A stretch of 64,000 nucleotides of DNA from Streptomyces sp. NBC_01463. Lineage in GTDB: Bacteria; Actinomycetota; Actinomycetes; Streptomycetales; Streptomycetaceae. A program made the translations under genes and the position numbers. The notes beneath the pieces were generated by a model. The model worked only from the letters and a program-made list of their open reading frames with translations. It was not told where the DNA came from and made no database searches. The stretch covers positions 4,774,001 through 4,838,000 of the forward strand of contig CP109468.1 in assembly GCA_036227345.1 (NCBI GenBank). The letters run 5' to 3'. This document shows positions 1 through 8,432 of the stretch, piece by piece (the stretch's first letter is position 1; each line of letters begins with the position of its first letter).

Positions 1-1
1 C

Positions 2-2023
2 CGGTATGACGACGGTTCCATCACCAACCTGGGCCGTGGCTATTCGCAGGTGCCGAAGACCCAGTCCTTCGGGGCGGTGTCCGATGTGGTGGCACTGGAG
101 CAGGGCTACCTCGGCGAAGCCGACCATCGGGCCGAACTGCACGACATGTCCACCGGAGCGGTTACCGTCGTGGCGCTGGGCAAGTACCTTGATTTCGTCG
201 GTGCCGTCGGTTCGACAGCGATGGCCTGTCCCTACGCGCCCCCACAAGGCACCGACTGCAGGGAACTGCACCTGCTCACCGTCGTGGACGGGGTGCAGAG
301 CGACCGGACGGTCACCGGACTGCCCGATGACACGCGAACGGTGGGCATAGCGTCCACCGCCCCCGGCTCCCTGGTGCTGTACTACAACCGCCTCACGGGC
401 ACAGACACCGACTTCTCCTACGCGGTGGTCGATCTTGCCTCCGGTGTCGCGACATCCACGCACCTCACCCGTTCGAGCTGGGCCGACGCGGCTCTGTCCC
501 CGAAGTACCTCGCCACCCTGCAAGGCGCGGCGCGGCCGGCCACCTCGCAGTTGCGCGTGGAGAACCGGGGTAACGGCAAGGTGTCACAGATCGACACGCA
601 CCAGCATGTGTCCGGACCCTTGGTGGGGCTGGTCGGGGACTGGGCCCTGTTCGGCTCCACAACCCCGCTGTCAGCAGGATCCACCGACGAGGACTTCTCC
701 TTCCGGGCGGTACCGGTCGGCGGGGGCACCAGCCGCAAGATCCTGGATCACGCCACCTCGCTCGCGGCCACCCCTGACGGTGAGTTGCTGGTGATGGGCG
801 GCACCCTCGCCCAGGGCGAAGGCGTCTACCGGGTGTACCCCGGTGCTGACGGTGCGCCGGTGGTGGAGCTGGTCGCCGGTACCGGTGAGCCGGAGGGGAT
901 CACCCTGGTCAGTTCCGACGTTCCTGCAGTGGCCACGCTCGACACAGCGCCCTGGAAGGCGAGGTGGCAGCTGTCGCGCTACAACGCGGAAGTGACCCTC
1001 ACCCTCCGCAACACCGCCACAGGCGTCTCCAACATGTCGCACCTGTATCCGTCCGACGACACCACCCGGCCGGTGGGGATGGACTATCACGGGCGGATAC
1101 GTATGGACTGGACGGGGTGGACCGACACCGGTGCGGCACCCAACGGCAACTACACCTGGCAGATCACCGCCAAGCCGCTCAACGCCCTCGGGCCGGACCT
1201 CAAGGTGAGCGGCACCTTCAAGGTCACGCGCCGGCCTGCACCCCATGACTACACCGACAACGGGTCGCCGGACCTGCTGGCGCGCGACAGTGCCGGCGTG
1301 CTGTGGCGGGTGGACACCTACCAGGACCCGTGGTACCGGAAGTTGTACGGCACCGACCGGGTGAAGGTCGGCGGCGGCTGGAACATCTACAACCGCATGG
1401 CTGCGGTCGGTAATGTCGCCGGTGGCCCCGGGGGTGATGTGGTGGCCCGTGACAGCGCGGGTGTGCTGTGGCTCTACCTGGGCACCGGCAAGGGTACCTT
1501 CGCCACCCGGACCAGGATCGGCGCCGGCTGGAACGCCTACACCCAGCTGACCGGAACGGGAGACTTCTCCGGCGACGGCAAGGCCGACCTCGTAGCGCGC
1601 GACCGCGACGGCTTCCTGTGGCTCTACAAGGGCACCGGGAACTGGAAGGCGCCGTACGCCGCCCGGACCAGGATCGGCGGCGGATGGAACGCCTACAACC
1701 AGATCACCGCGGTCGGTAACGTCGCCGGTGGCTCCGCGGGTGACCTGGTGGCTCGTGACGGCGCGGGTGTGCTGTGGCTCTACCAGGGCACCGGCAAGGG
1801 CACCTTGGCCGCCCGCACCAGGATCGGCGGCGGTTGGAACACCTACACCCAGCTGACCGGCATAGGTGACAGCAATATCGACGGCAAGCCGGATCTGTTC
1901 GTCATCGACCGGGACGGTGTCCCCTGGCGTTACCGCGGCACGGGTAACGCGAAGGCTCCCTTTGCGGCACGCGAGATGGGCAATCTCTTCTCCGTGGATC
2001 GGCACTACAACACCATCGTCTGA
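2..2023 (+). CDS. Secreted FG-GAP/VCBS-repeat protein, 5' end outside window
   Basis: The frame is open from the first base of the window, so the true start lies upstream and this is a C-terminal part (about 673 residues). The first ~300 residues look like beta-propeller blades. A FlgD-like/Ig-like segment follows (residues ~315-410, with ATGVSNMS and GNYTWQIT). The rest is four to five tandem FG-GAP-type repeats, each with DLxARDxxGxLWLYxGTG and RTRIGGGWNxYxQ cores. Such repeats usually form a seven-bladed extracellular propeller. The repeats are also alike at DNA level (about 1370-1860). Substrate or partner unknown. It ends just upstream of a strong hairpin and lies outside the integrated element. 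Confidence 0.8.
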   Translation, partial: RYDDGSITNLGRGYSQVPKTQSFGAVSDVVALEQGYLGEADHRAELHDMSTGAVTVVALGKYLDFVGAVGSTAMACPYAPPQGTDCRELHLLTVVDGVQSDRTVTGLPDDTRTVGIASTAPGSLVLYYNRLTGTDTDFSYAVVDLASGVATSTHLTRSSWADAALSPKYLATLQGAARPATSQLRVENRGNGKVSQIDTHQHVSGPLVGLVGDWALFGSTTPLSAGSTDEDFSFRAVPVGGGTSRKILDHATSLAATPDGELLVMGGTLAQGEGVYRVYPGADGAPVVELVAGTGEPEGITLVSSDVPAVATLDTAPWKARWQLSRYNAEVTLTLRNTATGVSNMSHLYPSDDTTRPVGMDYHGRIRMDWTGWTDTGAAPNGNYTWQITAKPLNALGPDLKVSGTFKVTRRPAPHDYTDNGSPDLLARDSAGVLWRVDTYQDPWYRKLYGTDRVKVGGGWNIYNRMAAVGNVAGGPGGDVVARDSAGVLWLYLGTGKGTFATRTRIGAGWNAYTQLTGTGDFSGDGKADLVARDRDGFLWLYKGTGNWKAPYAARTRIGGGWNAYNQITAVGNVAGGSAGDLVARDGAGVLWLYQGTGKGTLAARTRIGGGWNTYTQLTGIGDSNIDGKPDLFVIDRDGVPWRYRGTGNAKAPFAAREMGNLFSVDRHYNTIV

Positions 2024-2105
2024 TTCGATATCGGAATCTCATGGCAGTGAGTTGGTGAAGACGCATCGAACTGGAGCTGCCGTGGGGCAAGAGAGCACGG
2101 CCCCT

Positions 2106-2134
2106 GGAGCCGGCCCGCGAATCGGGCCGGCTCC
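2106..2134 (+). terminator. Hairpin terminator after the FG-GAP gene
   Basis: A 12-bp perfect stem (GGAGCCGGCCCG / CGGGCCGGCTCC) with a 5-nt loop lies about 80 bp after the stop codon. There is no long T-run, which is normal for Streptomyces terminators. Confidence 0.75.
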
Positions 2135-2400
2135 GTTCCTGTTTCGGCGCGCACGATCGCTTGTTCGGCGAGTCCCGCGGCAGCGAATTCAGTGTCGTCG
2201 ATCCAGTCGGCTCCGCCCAGGGCGCTTGAAGCTCGCTCAGTCCGAAGGAGTAGCGGACGTGTCGCCGTCCGAGTTCCTCAAGGTGGGCGGAGAGTGCTAC
2301 GCGCAGGCGCCGGGCGAACTTGGCACGGCGGAGATCTGTGAGGCTGTGATGCCATCGTCGACTATCCAGGACGAGCCGACCGGACGGCTACAAGGCGACC
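2135..2400. other. Gene-free chromosomal flank, possible decayed gene
   Basis: No supported gene. On the minus strand from about 2350 down to 2120 two different frames read as protein-like text (RRAKFARRLRVALSAHLEEL, then ADWIDDTEFAAAGLAEQ), which would fit a frameshifted gene remnant next to the insertion site. I cannot name the family. Confidence 0.3.
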
Positions 2401-2484
2401 CAACAAAGAAGCCCCCGGCCGCTGGCCTGGGGCTTTCTCATGGAGCGGGTGACGAGAATCGAACTCGCGCTCTGAGCTTGGGAA
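2401..2484. repeat. attL: attL: direct repeat of tRNA-Gly 3' half plus terminator
   Basis: Matches 19926-20009 at 83 of 84 positions. Bases 2441-2484 equal the tRNA from its encoded CCA end back to the anticodon loop. Bases 2409-2435 repeat the tRNA terminator hairpin. The identity stops abruptly at 2485. This is the original tRNA 3' end displaced by the insertion and no longer joined to a 5' half. Confidence 0.92.
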
Positions 2485-2592
2485 TCACCGTTCGCGTTAG
2501 CCTGGATGGGCGCCTGACCTGCGAGGGAACGAGCCTGCGGAGGGTCTACTTCGGTATCGGCGATCCGGCGTTGACCGCGGCTGACCGCTCGA

Positions 2593-2612
2593 TCTGGTGC
2601 GCATCTGGTGCG
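2593..2612 (+). promoter_or_regulatory. Paired TCTGGTGCG repeats, candidate left arm sites
   Basis: Two copies of TCTGGTGCG at 2593-2601 and 2604-2612, spaced 11 bp start to start. The same pair with the same spacing and orientation lies at 19885-19904 inside the 3' end of int. Repeats of this kind flanking att cores are typical of integrase or Xis arm-type sites; that role is inferred. Confidence 0.5.
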
Positions 2613-2741
2613 ATCAGATGATGAGGCAGACGGCCCATGTCGCACCCCGGGTCCCGCCCTTTACCGTGCGGACGACCTCATCAACGGGACCATAACAGTG
2701 GCGTATGTCCTGTCAATGGGGCCTGACCAGGTGCCGGCGGG

Positions 2742-2874
2742 CTGTTCGTCCCGAAGCGTCTTGGGATGCTCGCCTTTATTGGGCTGCTGTGCCCGATACC
2801 TGCGCTGATGGTCCACTGACGTGCGTGGTTGATCGCTGCTGTGTCTTGCTGGCGTCACGCAGTTGGGCACTCAG
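2742..2874. repeat. Copy A of a diverged ~134-bp repeat
   Basis: Shares with 10351-10484, in the same orientation and order, the blocks CTGTTCGTCCCGAAGC, ACCTGCGCTGATGGTCC, GACGTGCG and TCACGCAGTT-G-CACTCA, separated by diverged spacers of similar length. Conserved islands and variable spacers suggest a structured RNA or a protein-bound DNA rather than a gene. Confidence 0.6.
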
Positions 2875-3456
2875 CAGGATGGGCATTGTCAGTGGTGACT
2901 GTTAGCTTCCCCAGCAGAGATGCGCCGGTTCGATGCTCTCCTCGAAGAGCGCGGCGGCCAAGGGGGGTGGCCGGATAGGGGTCCCCGGACGACTAGGTCG
3001 CAGGACGCCGAATGGCTCCGCACCCACCCCCCTCACAAACCTTCTGGTCCATAGCTCTAGCCGGACCGGTCAGCGACGGTCATACCGGCCGTTACGAGGG
3101 TCCGGAGAGACCGTGGCGGGCGGGGGCGGTGGCTGTGGTTGCGGTACTCCGCTGCTGTGCAGCAGCCCCAGCCACAGGCGGCCCCTTCGGATTGATGCCA
3201 CCCTCGTCATCGCTCAGTCTTGGCCAGCGGGTCAGACGGCGGAAAACGTCCCCACTTCGTCAAGACGCCTCACTTGAGCGGCGCCCGCTCGGCAGCAGCG
3301 GCTGGCACCGTGATGGGACCCCGGCCAGCCGACAGAAGCCCAGCAGCTGAAAACCTCTCTCCGGCGAGGGCGCTCAAACTCCGTGATGGATAACGCGCCA
3401 TTCGGGTGTGCCGGGGTAAACCCCTTGCCGCGCAAGCGGCATGAAAAGCTCTCCCG

Positions 3457-4029
3457 CTAGTAACTCATCTTGGACATTCCAAGCACGGCGCGGTCGAAAG
3501 CGTGAACGAAAACGGAGGCCACACGCAGTGCATTCTGAGCGGAATTTGGTGAGAAGACAATCTCGGTCCCGTGAACTCGAACACCAAGAACCGACTCAAG
3601 TTGCTTTCTCAGTTGGATAAACTTCCCAAAACTGCTTCGCTGCCTCCGCGTGAGGTGCCCAGATCCGTGCACCACTGCATTCCTGCACTCAACTAGTGCT
3701 TGAAACTCTTGTTGGAATGTTTCTCCCTTAATTTTGACACCAAAGCCGTCTGCAAGCCATTCATATCGGGCATCCCAAGTTCTGTTCATTTCCTCTGCGT
3801 AGCGGGAAAGGAAGTGGCCTCCGACAGGAATCGACGATATTCCGGAAGCGACCACCAGGGTCTCCATGCTGTGATCTACGTGCACCTCGACGGCTGTCAC
3901 CGCGTCCACAAGAATCCACTCAGGGCTTACAGTGGACTCGCCGGAGAGGGGACTCAGGCGCGACAGTGCTTTGAGGCAAGATTCCCCAGATGTTGTCAGC
4001 TCGTTGAAGTCTTTCCGTTCTCTGCCCAT
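3457..4029 (-). CDS. HEPN-domain protein, partner of the reverse transcriptase
   Basis: 190 residues, start inside the 3' end of the upstream RT gene (34-nt overlap), so the two are translationally coupled. Residues 116-121 read R-N-A-V-V-H, the Rx4H catalytic signature of HEPN ribonucleases, on the expected helix after a region of helices (residues ~38-115). HEPN domains act as RNA-cleaving effectors in many toxin-antitoxin and abortive-infection systems. In lactococcal AbiA an HEPN domain is fused to the C-terminus of a reverse transcriptase, so this pair looks like a split AbiA. Base composition is much lower in GC than the host genes. Family assignment rests on the motif and context; an exact family name cannot be given. 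Confidence 0.6.
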   Translation of the reverse strand: MGRERKDFNELTTSGESCLKALSRLSPLSGESTVSPEWILVDAVTAVEVHVDHSMETLVVASGISSIPVGGHFLSRYAEEMNRTWDARYEWLADGFGVKIKGETFQQEFQALVECRNAVVHGSGHLTRRQRSSFGKFIQLRKQLESVLGVRVHGTEIVFSPNSAQNALRVASVFVHAFDRAVLGMSKMSY

Positions 4030-5507
4030 TCGAACGCCTTCCTATTCAGGGGGCCATCCTGCTTTACGGATTGCACGATTCCCTTTCCGAATCCCTGCTG
4101 CTTTCCCATGCAAGCGGCTAGCGCATGCTGACTCAGTGGCGATGCGTGCGTGTATAGATCCATCAAGGCGCTTTCGGAGAGGCGCTCGTGGCAGCTGGCC
4201 GCCCATGCGGCCTGGGCGCGTACCACCTCGTGACGGTCGCTTACCTGTTGATCGACCCAGTTCATTACAGGCACGTAATGCCACGAATTCGATTTGCGAA
4301 TATTAGTCCGAGCCACGGAATCGAGAAGCCAAAGCTTAGCCCAAGGACTTTGGCGCCCCATATTAACGAGCGTATGGAGGGTTTGCCATGGGTCTTCCAA
4401 TGGGGCGTGCGTTACGACCCTCGCACTAACATAATCACAGACTGGAATCAAAAATAGAGGGTGCTTGAAAACGATTTCTTGGAGCACTTCATCCGGCAGG
4501 CGCTCATCATGCTCTTCGAGCAGGCCAAGGGCCTTACTTAGGAGCGGTCGATAGAGGACATCTACGCGAAATGAGTCCTCGGGCGCGACGGATTTTACCA
4601 GCCTGTGCCAGTCATCAACTAGGGACCACATGGTGGGCTCCATGGCCTCCCTATCGCGCAGCGTCTCGGCTTCTTCGATTAGATCGTCATATCGACTCCA
4701 GAGAAACGTATTTACCAATTGCGTGCTGGCGCTCTTTTCGTGATAATTATTGATGAACCTAGCCTTAGCTTCCTCCTCGCTCATGATGGTAGCTCGCTTC
4801 TTGATTACGGTCTTCTCGCTAGAAAGAACAAGCCCCAACTCTCGGGCGTACTCTGCCGCTCTCTCGATAATTACGTTTGCCGTTTCCCAGTCAGGGCATG
4901 CCGCCTTAAAGTCATCAGCGAATCGGACTGTCGGGTATCCATCCCTGGCTAGACGGCGCTCAAGCGTGCCGATATACACGTCTGACAGGTGGTCGCTTGC
5001 CGACAAGAGTTGAGGTAGTCCTCTATTTCCCTTCGAAACAGAGAGCAAGACACGGCGAAGTTTCTGCACCGCTTCTGAGTTCAGCGTATGGGACAAGAGT
5101 TGCTGCGACAAAATGCCGTGGTCCACATATTCGTAAAATGAAACAATGTCGAACTCTACGATGTAATTACTCTCATTTCGGGCTGTGAAAGACTCATGTT
5201 TTTGACGATTTCCCTCGTCTCTGCTCCTAGGCCCCAGGGAGTCACTAATGCTATTCACTAGCGCCGTGTATGCCACACGTGCGGCAGTGCTTGTTACGGT
5301 TACCGGTCGAGGTTCGAACTTTTTCTTCGGCATTGCCAAAGTCTCACTAGGAAGGGCCACGGCTCCCGACAGAACCATATCGGCGATAGCTGAAAGCTCG
5401 TTCGCGCAACCCGTCAGGCATTGATCAATGATCAGGTCAGGAAGGTTTTGGAACTTTACAGCGTCAAGCTTTTGCGCAACCGCTCTGGTGTCAATTCGAT
5501 AGGCCAT
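3996..5507 (-). CDS. UG/Abi-type reverse transcriptase with C-terminal helical repeats
   Basis: 503 residues. RT landmarks in order: motif A EFDIVSFYEYVDH (Asp120), the GLPQLLSASDHLSDVYI block (~163-179) corresponding to RT4, motif C FADD (196-199), and LGLVLSSEKT (~225). Met/Tyr of the usual YADD box is Phe. No intron-type thumb/X or endonuclease domain follows. Residues ~250-500 are helical repeats, as in AbiA/AbiK and other unknown-group defence RTs. A good ribosome site (GAAGGGG) precedes the ATG. It overlaps the HEPN gene. Codon use (CTT, ATT, AAA, AGT) differs sharply from the host, indicating recent transfer. Likely role: phage defence, possibly by untemplated or protein-primed DNA synthesis as known for AbiK; that is by analogy. 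Confidence 0.85.
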   Translation of the reverse strand: MAYRIDTRAVAQKLDAVKFQNLPDLIIDQCLTGCANELSAIADMVLSGAVALPSETLAMPKKKFEPRPVTVTSTAARVAYTALVNSISDSLGPRSRDEGNRQKHESFTARNESNYIVEFDIVSFYEYVDHGILSQQLLSHTLNSEAVQKLRRVLLSVSKGNRGLPQLLSASDHLSDVYIGTLERRLARDGYPTVRFADDFKAACPDWETANVIIERAAEYARELGLVLSSEKTVIKKRATIMSEEEAKARFINNYHEKSASTQLVNTFLWSRYDDLIEEAETLRDREAMEPTMWSLVDDWHRLVKSVAPEDSFRVDVLYRPLLSKALGLLEEHDERLPDEVLQEIVFKHPLFLIPVCDYVSARVVTHAPLEDPWQTLHTLVNMGRQSPWAKLWLLDSVARTNIRKSNSWHYVPVMNWVDQQVSDRHEVVRAQAAWAASCHERLSESALMDLYTHASPLSQHALAACMGKQQGFGKGIVQSVKQDGPLNRKAFEWAENGKTSTS

Positions 5508-5830
5508 CGATTTACCCCTTCTTTAAGGTCTACCGCAGTTGCATGGAGGAGCTGCGCGCGGCCGATAACTCTATAATGATCGACTGGACCTTGATCTGTA
5601 TCGGCATTGGCGAAACTGAAAAGGATAAGCACGCTGTCGCCAGGAGCAACCTACACACGGCTCCGCATCACTACCTGACATCAACGTCGGGGCACACGGT
5701 CGGAGGCCTCAGCCGTACCTGGGCCCCGTCGGTCGCCGTTGTTCCCCTGGTTTCCCGCCCTATCAGGCACGGAAGGGGAACGCGGGGGGCACGGCCTGGG
5801 CACTGGCCTGGAGCTGCCCGAGGGCGCCCA
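5508..5830. other. Leader region upstream of the RT gene
   Basis: About 320 bp without a gene. On the minus strand a TATAGA box around 5570-5580 could be the -10 of the RT promoter. No retron-like msr/msd inverted repeats were seen. The 5700-5830 part is GC-rich tail of the neighbouring regulator region. Confidence 0.4.
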
Positions 5831-6586
5831 CTACTGGTTGATCGGGATCTCGTAGACGATCTCGCAGTGTGCTGCGGGCACCACGATGTCCGCTGTTTCC
5901 ACGGGGCGGCCTTGGTCGCTGTAGTACGTCCGTCGGATGTGCGTCACGAGTGCGGCCTTCTGGATGCCGAGCAGCGACGCTTCCTCGGCGGTCGCCTGCC
6001 GTGGCTCCGGCCGTTCCACCGCATGGCCGACGGTGACTCCAATCGCGGCCATGCGGTTCACTACACCCGCCCCGGCGTGCGGCCCTCCCTCGGGAAGGAC
6101 GACGAGAGTGCCGGCGGTGAGGTCATACGGTTCCCAACTCGTCGACAGCTGCACAGGCCTGCCGTCCGCCAGGAACTCGTACGTCGTCCTCACGCACAGC
6201 TCGCCTTCGGCGATCCCGAGCCGCGCCGCGATCTCCGCCGGGGCCAGCACCTTCGCGTCGGTCCGGCTCTCCCAATCGCCCTGCCTGCCGAGGGCCTTCA
6301 TGTCCCCACGGAACGGAGACGCGCCCGGCTGCTCTCGCGCTGATGACCGGACCACCCGCACCCGTTGCCGAGCTTCGGCGACGTAGGTGCCCGATCCGGC
6401 CCGGCCCTCCAGTACTCCCTGGGAGATCAGCAACTCCTGTGCCCGGCGCACCACGTTCTCGCCCACGCCGCACTCCTGGCCGATCTGGGCGCGGGAGGGG
6501 AGGCGGTCCCCCGGTTCCCAGACGTGCTCCGCCATTCGCCGCCGGAGTTCATCGGCGATGCGGAGATACGGCGGTTGCTCAGACAT
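5831..6586 (-). CDS. GntR/HutC-family transcriptional regulator
   Basis: 251 residues. N-terminal winged helix-turn-helix (residues ~5-70: YLRIADELRRRM, GDRLPSRAQIGQECGV, VLEGRAGSGTYV) followed by a UTRA ligand-binding domain (~95-245, ending HCEIVYEIPINQ). It is divergent from the small-protein operon that starts at 6666. Two palindromes with CTAGT/ACTAG arms lie in the 79-bp spacer, so it most likely represses itself and that operon. The effector is unknown. It is the first of three GntR proteins in the element. Confidence 0.88.
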   Translation of the reverse strand: MSEQPPYLRIADELRRRMAEHVWEPGDRLPSRAQIGQECGVGENVVRRAQELLISQGVLEGRAGSGTYVAEARQRVRVVRSSAREQPGASPFRGDMKALGRQGDWESRTDAKVLAPAEIAARLGIAEGELCVRTTYEFLADGRPVQLSTSWEPYDLTAGTLVVLPEGGPHAGAGVVNRMAAIGVTVGHAVERPEPRQATAEEASLLGIQKAALVTHIRRTYYSDQGRPVETADIVVPAAHCEIVYEIPINQ

Positions 6587-6595
6587 ATGGAAAAT

Positions 6596-6626
6596 CTAGT
6601 CCACTAGCTCTAATCTAGTTAACTAG
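6596..6626. promoter_or_regulatory. Twin palindromic operator of the GntR regulator
   Basis: CTAGTCCACTAG at 6596-6607 and the perfect palindrome CTAGTTAACTAG at 6615-6626, 19 bp apart centre to centre (about two helical turns), between two divergent genes. This spacing suits two GntR dimers on the same face of the DNA. Confidence 0.7.
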
Positions 6627-6665
6627 CTTCACTGAAAGTGATTGCTGGTGACGGGAGGCTGCCCT

Positions 6666-6944
6666 ATGTCTGCTTCAGGCGTGAGCGCGGCTGCCCTTGC
6701 CGCCCGGCTGTCCACCGTCGGGCTCCCCACACGCGTGGAGGAGCACGCCCGGTTCACGACGGTCGAGGCGGAAGTGCCGGAAACGCTCTCCGTCGAGTCA
6801 TGGCGGGAGGCCCTGGAAGTAGTGGCGGAGGCCGATCGATTCGGGCTCCTGGCCACCAGCTTGAACGGCCGCACCTTATGGGCGGTCGTACGCAAAACGG
6901 TCCACACGACGGGCGATGTCGGGGGACCGGGCTATCAGCGATAG
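6666..6944 (+). CDS. Small AICE protein, unknown function
   Basis: 92 residues starting MSASGVSAAALAARLS. The ATG at 6666 is preferred over 6642 because GGGAGG lies 7-8 nt upstream. Soluble mixed alpha/beta composition with SWREALEVVAEADRFGLL and GRTLWAVVRK. No family recognised. First gene of a co-directional string of six whose ends overlap or nearly touch, divergent from the GntR gene and downstream of its putative operator. Confidence 0.6.
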   Translation: MSASGVSAAALAARLSTVGLPTRVEEHARFTTVEAEVPETLSVESWREALEVVAEADRFGLLATSLNGRTLWAVVRKTVHTTGDVGGPGYQR

Positions 6945-6956
6945 GAGCTGAACAGC

Positions 6957-7268
6957 ATGCTCAACCGTATCCGCCGTGCCGCCTCGCTCACCAGAGAGCG
7001 GTACTTCCCCAAGGGCCGGTATCGCCGCCCCTTACCGCCCTCCCGGCCGCTGGTCCACCCCAACTCCGCTGTGCCGGCTGACGCGTCGACCGTCGCCTTG
7101 GACCAGGCTTCGGCTGGCGCGGTCCACCGTTGCCCGCTGAGGGGTGAAGACGTCGCGCTTGTCCGTCCGTACTTGTTGGCGTGGGAAGCGCGTGTACCGA
7201 CGCGAGCGCTGGTCGTCGTGCCTCGTCTGCCGGCCGAGGCCTTGTCGGCACTCGCGGGGGTTCACTGA
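6957..7268 (+). CDS. Small AICE protein, unknown function
   Basis: 103 residues, Arg/Pro-rich N-terminus (MLNRIRRAASLTRERYF) and a C-terminal part RALVVVPRLPAEALSALAG. The ribosome site AGGAG at 6943-6947 overlaps the stop of the previous gene. Its TGA shares a base with the ATG of the next gene (TGATG). Function not recognised. Confidence 0.55.
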   Translation: MLNRIRRAASLTRERYFPKGRYRRPLPPSRPLVHPNSAVPADASTVALDQASAGAVHRCPLRGEDVALVRPYLLAWEARVPTRALVVVPRLPAEALSALAGVH

Positions 7269-7471
7269 TGCCCCCTCGTCGACAGCCTCGCGTTGCGGAC
7301 ACTACTTCCGTCCCCTACCGATCGATTGCGTGTCGGATCGGCACACACTCCTCCTGCGTTGAGCCCTCCCCGTTCTTGGCACCGGTCGACATCCCGGTGA
7401 TCTACGAGGCGTGCGCCTGTCCGTGCCACTCGACGCCCGACCAGTATGTGCCCGTGGAGGTGGCGCTGTGA
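7268..7471 (+). CDS. Cys-rich small AICE protein
   Basis: 67 residues. The ATG overlaps the preceding TGA. Cysteines are spaced C-x7-C near residues 20-28 and C-x-C-x-CH near 50 (YEACACPCHS), a pattern fitting a small metal-binding protein, though no zinc-finger class is certain. The stop overlaps the next GTG start by 4 nt (GTGA). Function unknown. Confidence 0.55.
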   Translation: MPPRRQPRVADTTSVPYRSIACRIGTHSSCVEPSPFLAPVDIPVIYEACACPCHSTPDQYVPVEVAL

Positions 7472-7692
7472 GGCCTCAAGTCCCCGGCGGTGCGCTGGTC
7501 TCCCACATCGAGGTCACCGCGGCCACTGTGCAGCGCGGCGACATCATCCAACTCGGGGGCCAGGCTTGCCGGGTGAGAGACCTCTTTCAACTCCCCCAGG
7601 GAGCCAAACAACTGGTCTTCGAATCTGGCGAGTTGCTGGCCATACACACACGCACCCGGCTCGTCGCCGTGCGACTGCTGAGAAGGCGGTGA
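7468..7692 (+). CDS. Small beta-rich AICE protein, unknown function
   Basis: 74 residues. Reads ATVQRGDIIQLGG...CRVRDLFQLPQGAKQLVFESGELL, alternating hydrophobic beta-strand pattern like a small SH3-like or translation-factor-like barrel. GTG start overlaps the previous stop and its own stop overlaps the next GTG (GTGA at 7689-7692), so expression is coupled to the GntR gene that follows. Not assigned to a family. Confidence 0.55.
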   Translation: MRPQVPGGALVSHIEVTAATVQRGDIIQLGGQACRVRDLFQLPQGAKQLVFESGELLAIHTRTRLVAVRLLRRR

Positions 7693-8432
7693 CCAACTCC
7701 GTGCCTTCGCGTCACCAAGACATCGCCGACGATCTCCGCCGCCAGATCACGACGGGCCGCCTCAAGCCTGGCGAGCGCCTACCGTCCGAAGTCAGCCTGG
7801 CTGCCCGGTACAAGGTCAGCACAGTGACCCTGCGAAGGGCCCTCGCCGTGCTCCAAGGCGAAGGGCTCATCGAGAAGATCCACGGCAAGGGCAACTTCGT
7901 CCGCCGCCCCAGGCGCAAGATCATGTACGTCGGCGGCTGGGGCACGCTGGATCCTTGGGCCGCTGCTGAGCCAACGTTGCGCGTTACGGTTCGCAGCACC
8001 ACGGTTCCGGCCTCCGTGCCCCTGACGACGTTGCTGAAGGTACCAACGGGCAGCCCCCTCGCGGAGTACTCCTGCCTCAGCCGCGAACAAGGGGCGCCGC
8101 ACGGCCTGGCTCGTATCTACATCCCGCGCGACCTGGCCCCGGCCGGAGTGCTCGACGACGACGCTGCGTGCCGGGAAGCGTTCACGAGATTCGCCGTCCT
8201 GGGCCCGCCGCCGGCCAATGTCCGAGAGACGGTATGTGCCCGCTCCCCCACACCGGACGAAGCCTCGGTCCTCCGGATCGGAACCACCACAGCCGTTCTC
8301 GCGATCACTCGCATCTCCACCGACTCCACGGGCCGCGTCATCGAAGCCGCGCTTCTGGCTTTCCCGGGAGACCGCATCGATGCCATCTTCACCGCCCACC
8401 GCGTGCTTGACGAGAGGCAGACCCACGGATGA
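7689..8432 (+). CDS. GntR-family transcriptional regulator
   Basis: 247 residues from the GTG at 7689 (overlapping the preceding stop), chosen because the reading frame further upstream lies over another gene. Winged HTH at residues ~8-75 (HQDIADDLRRQI, GERLPSEVSLAARYKVSTVTLRRALAVLQ, EKIHGKGNFV), then a UTRA-like effector domain. It sits inside the overlapping operon rather than beside it. May control the same operon or the cargo genes downstream. Effector unknown. Confidence 0.85.
   Translation: MTNSVPSRHQDIADDLRRQITTGRLKPGERLPSEVSLAARYKVSTVTLRRALAVLQGEGLIEKIHGKGNFVRRPRRKIMYVGGWGTLDPWAAAEPTLRVTVRSTTVPASVPLTTLLKVPTGSPLAEYSCLSREQGAPHGLARIYIPRDLAPAGVLDDDAACREAFTRFAVLGPPPANVRETVCARSPTPDEASVLRIGTTTAVLAITRISTDSTGRVIEAALLAFPGDRIDAIFTAHRVLDERQTHG

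Larger units (their letters stand above)
2485..3456. other. Long non-coding left end of the element
   Basis: No convincing gene in about 970 bp: the short open frames lack ribosome sites and protein-like composition. What it holds: paired TCTGGTGCG repeats at 2593-2612 that recur at the right end, and copy A of a diverged ~134-bp repeat at 2742-2874. Nothing else recognised from 2880 to 3430. Confidence 0.6.

Noticed and set aside
2441..2484. tRNA-like sequence at the left end
   Set aside because: Only the 3' half up to the anticodon loop is present; the 5' half is missing, so it is the displaced att copy and not a tRNA gene.
2608..3350. Several 66-114-codon frames in the left end of the element
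   Set aside because: No ribosome sites, overlapping each other on both strands, and part of the non-coding repeat.
3996..5507. Group II intron maturase
   Set aside because: No X/thumb or endonuclease domain, and no intron RNA domain V-like hairpin near the gene.
5508..5830. Retron msr/msd or template RNA upstream of the RT
   Set aside because: No inverted repeats of retron type and no branching-G context seen; RT motifs and the helical C-terminus point to the UG/Abi group instead.
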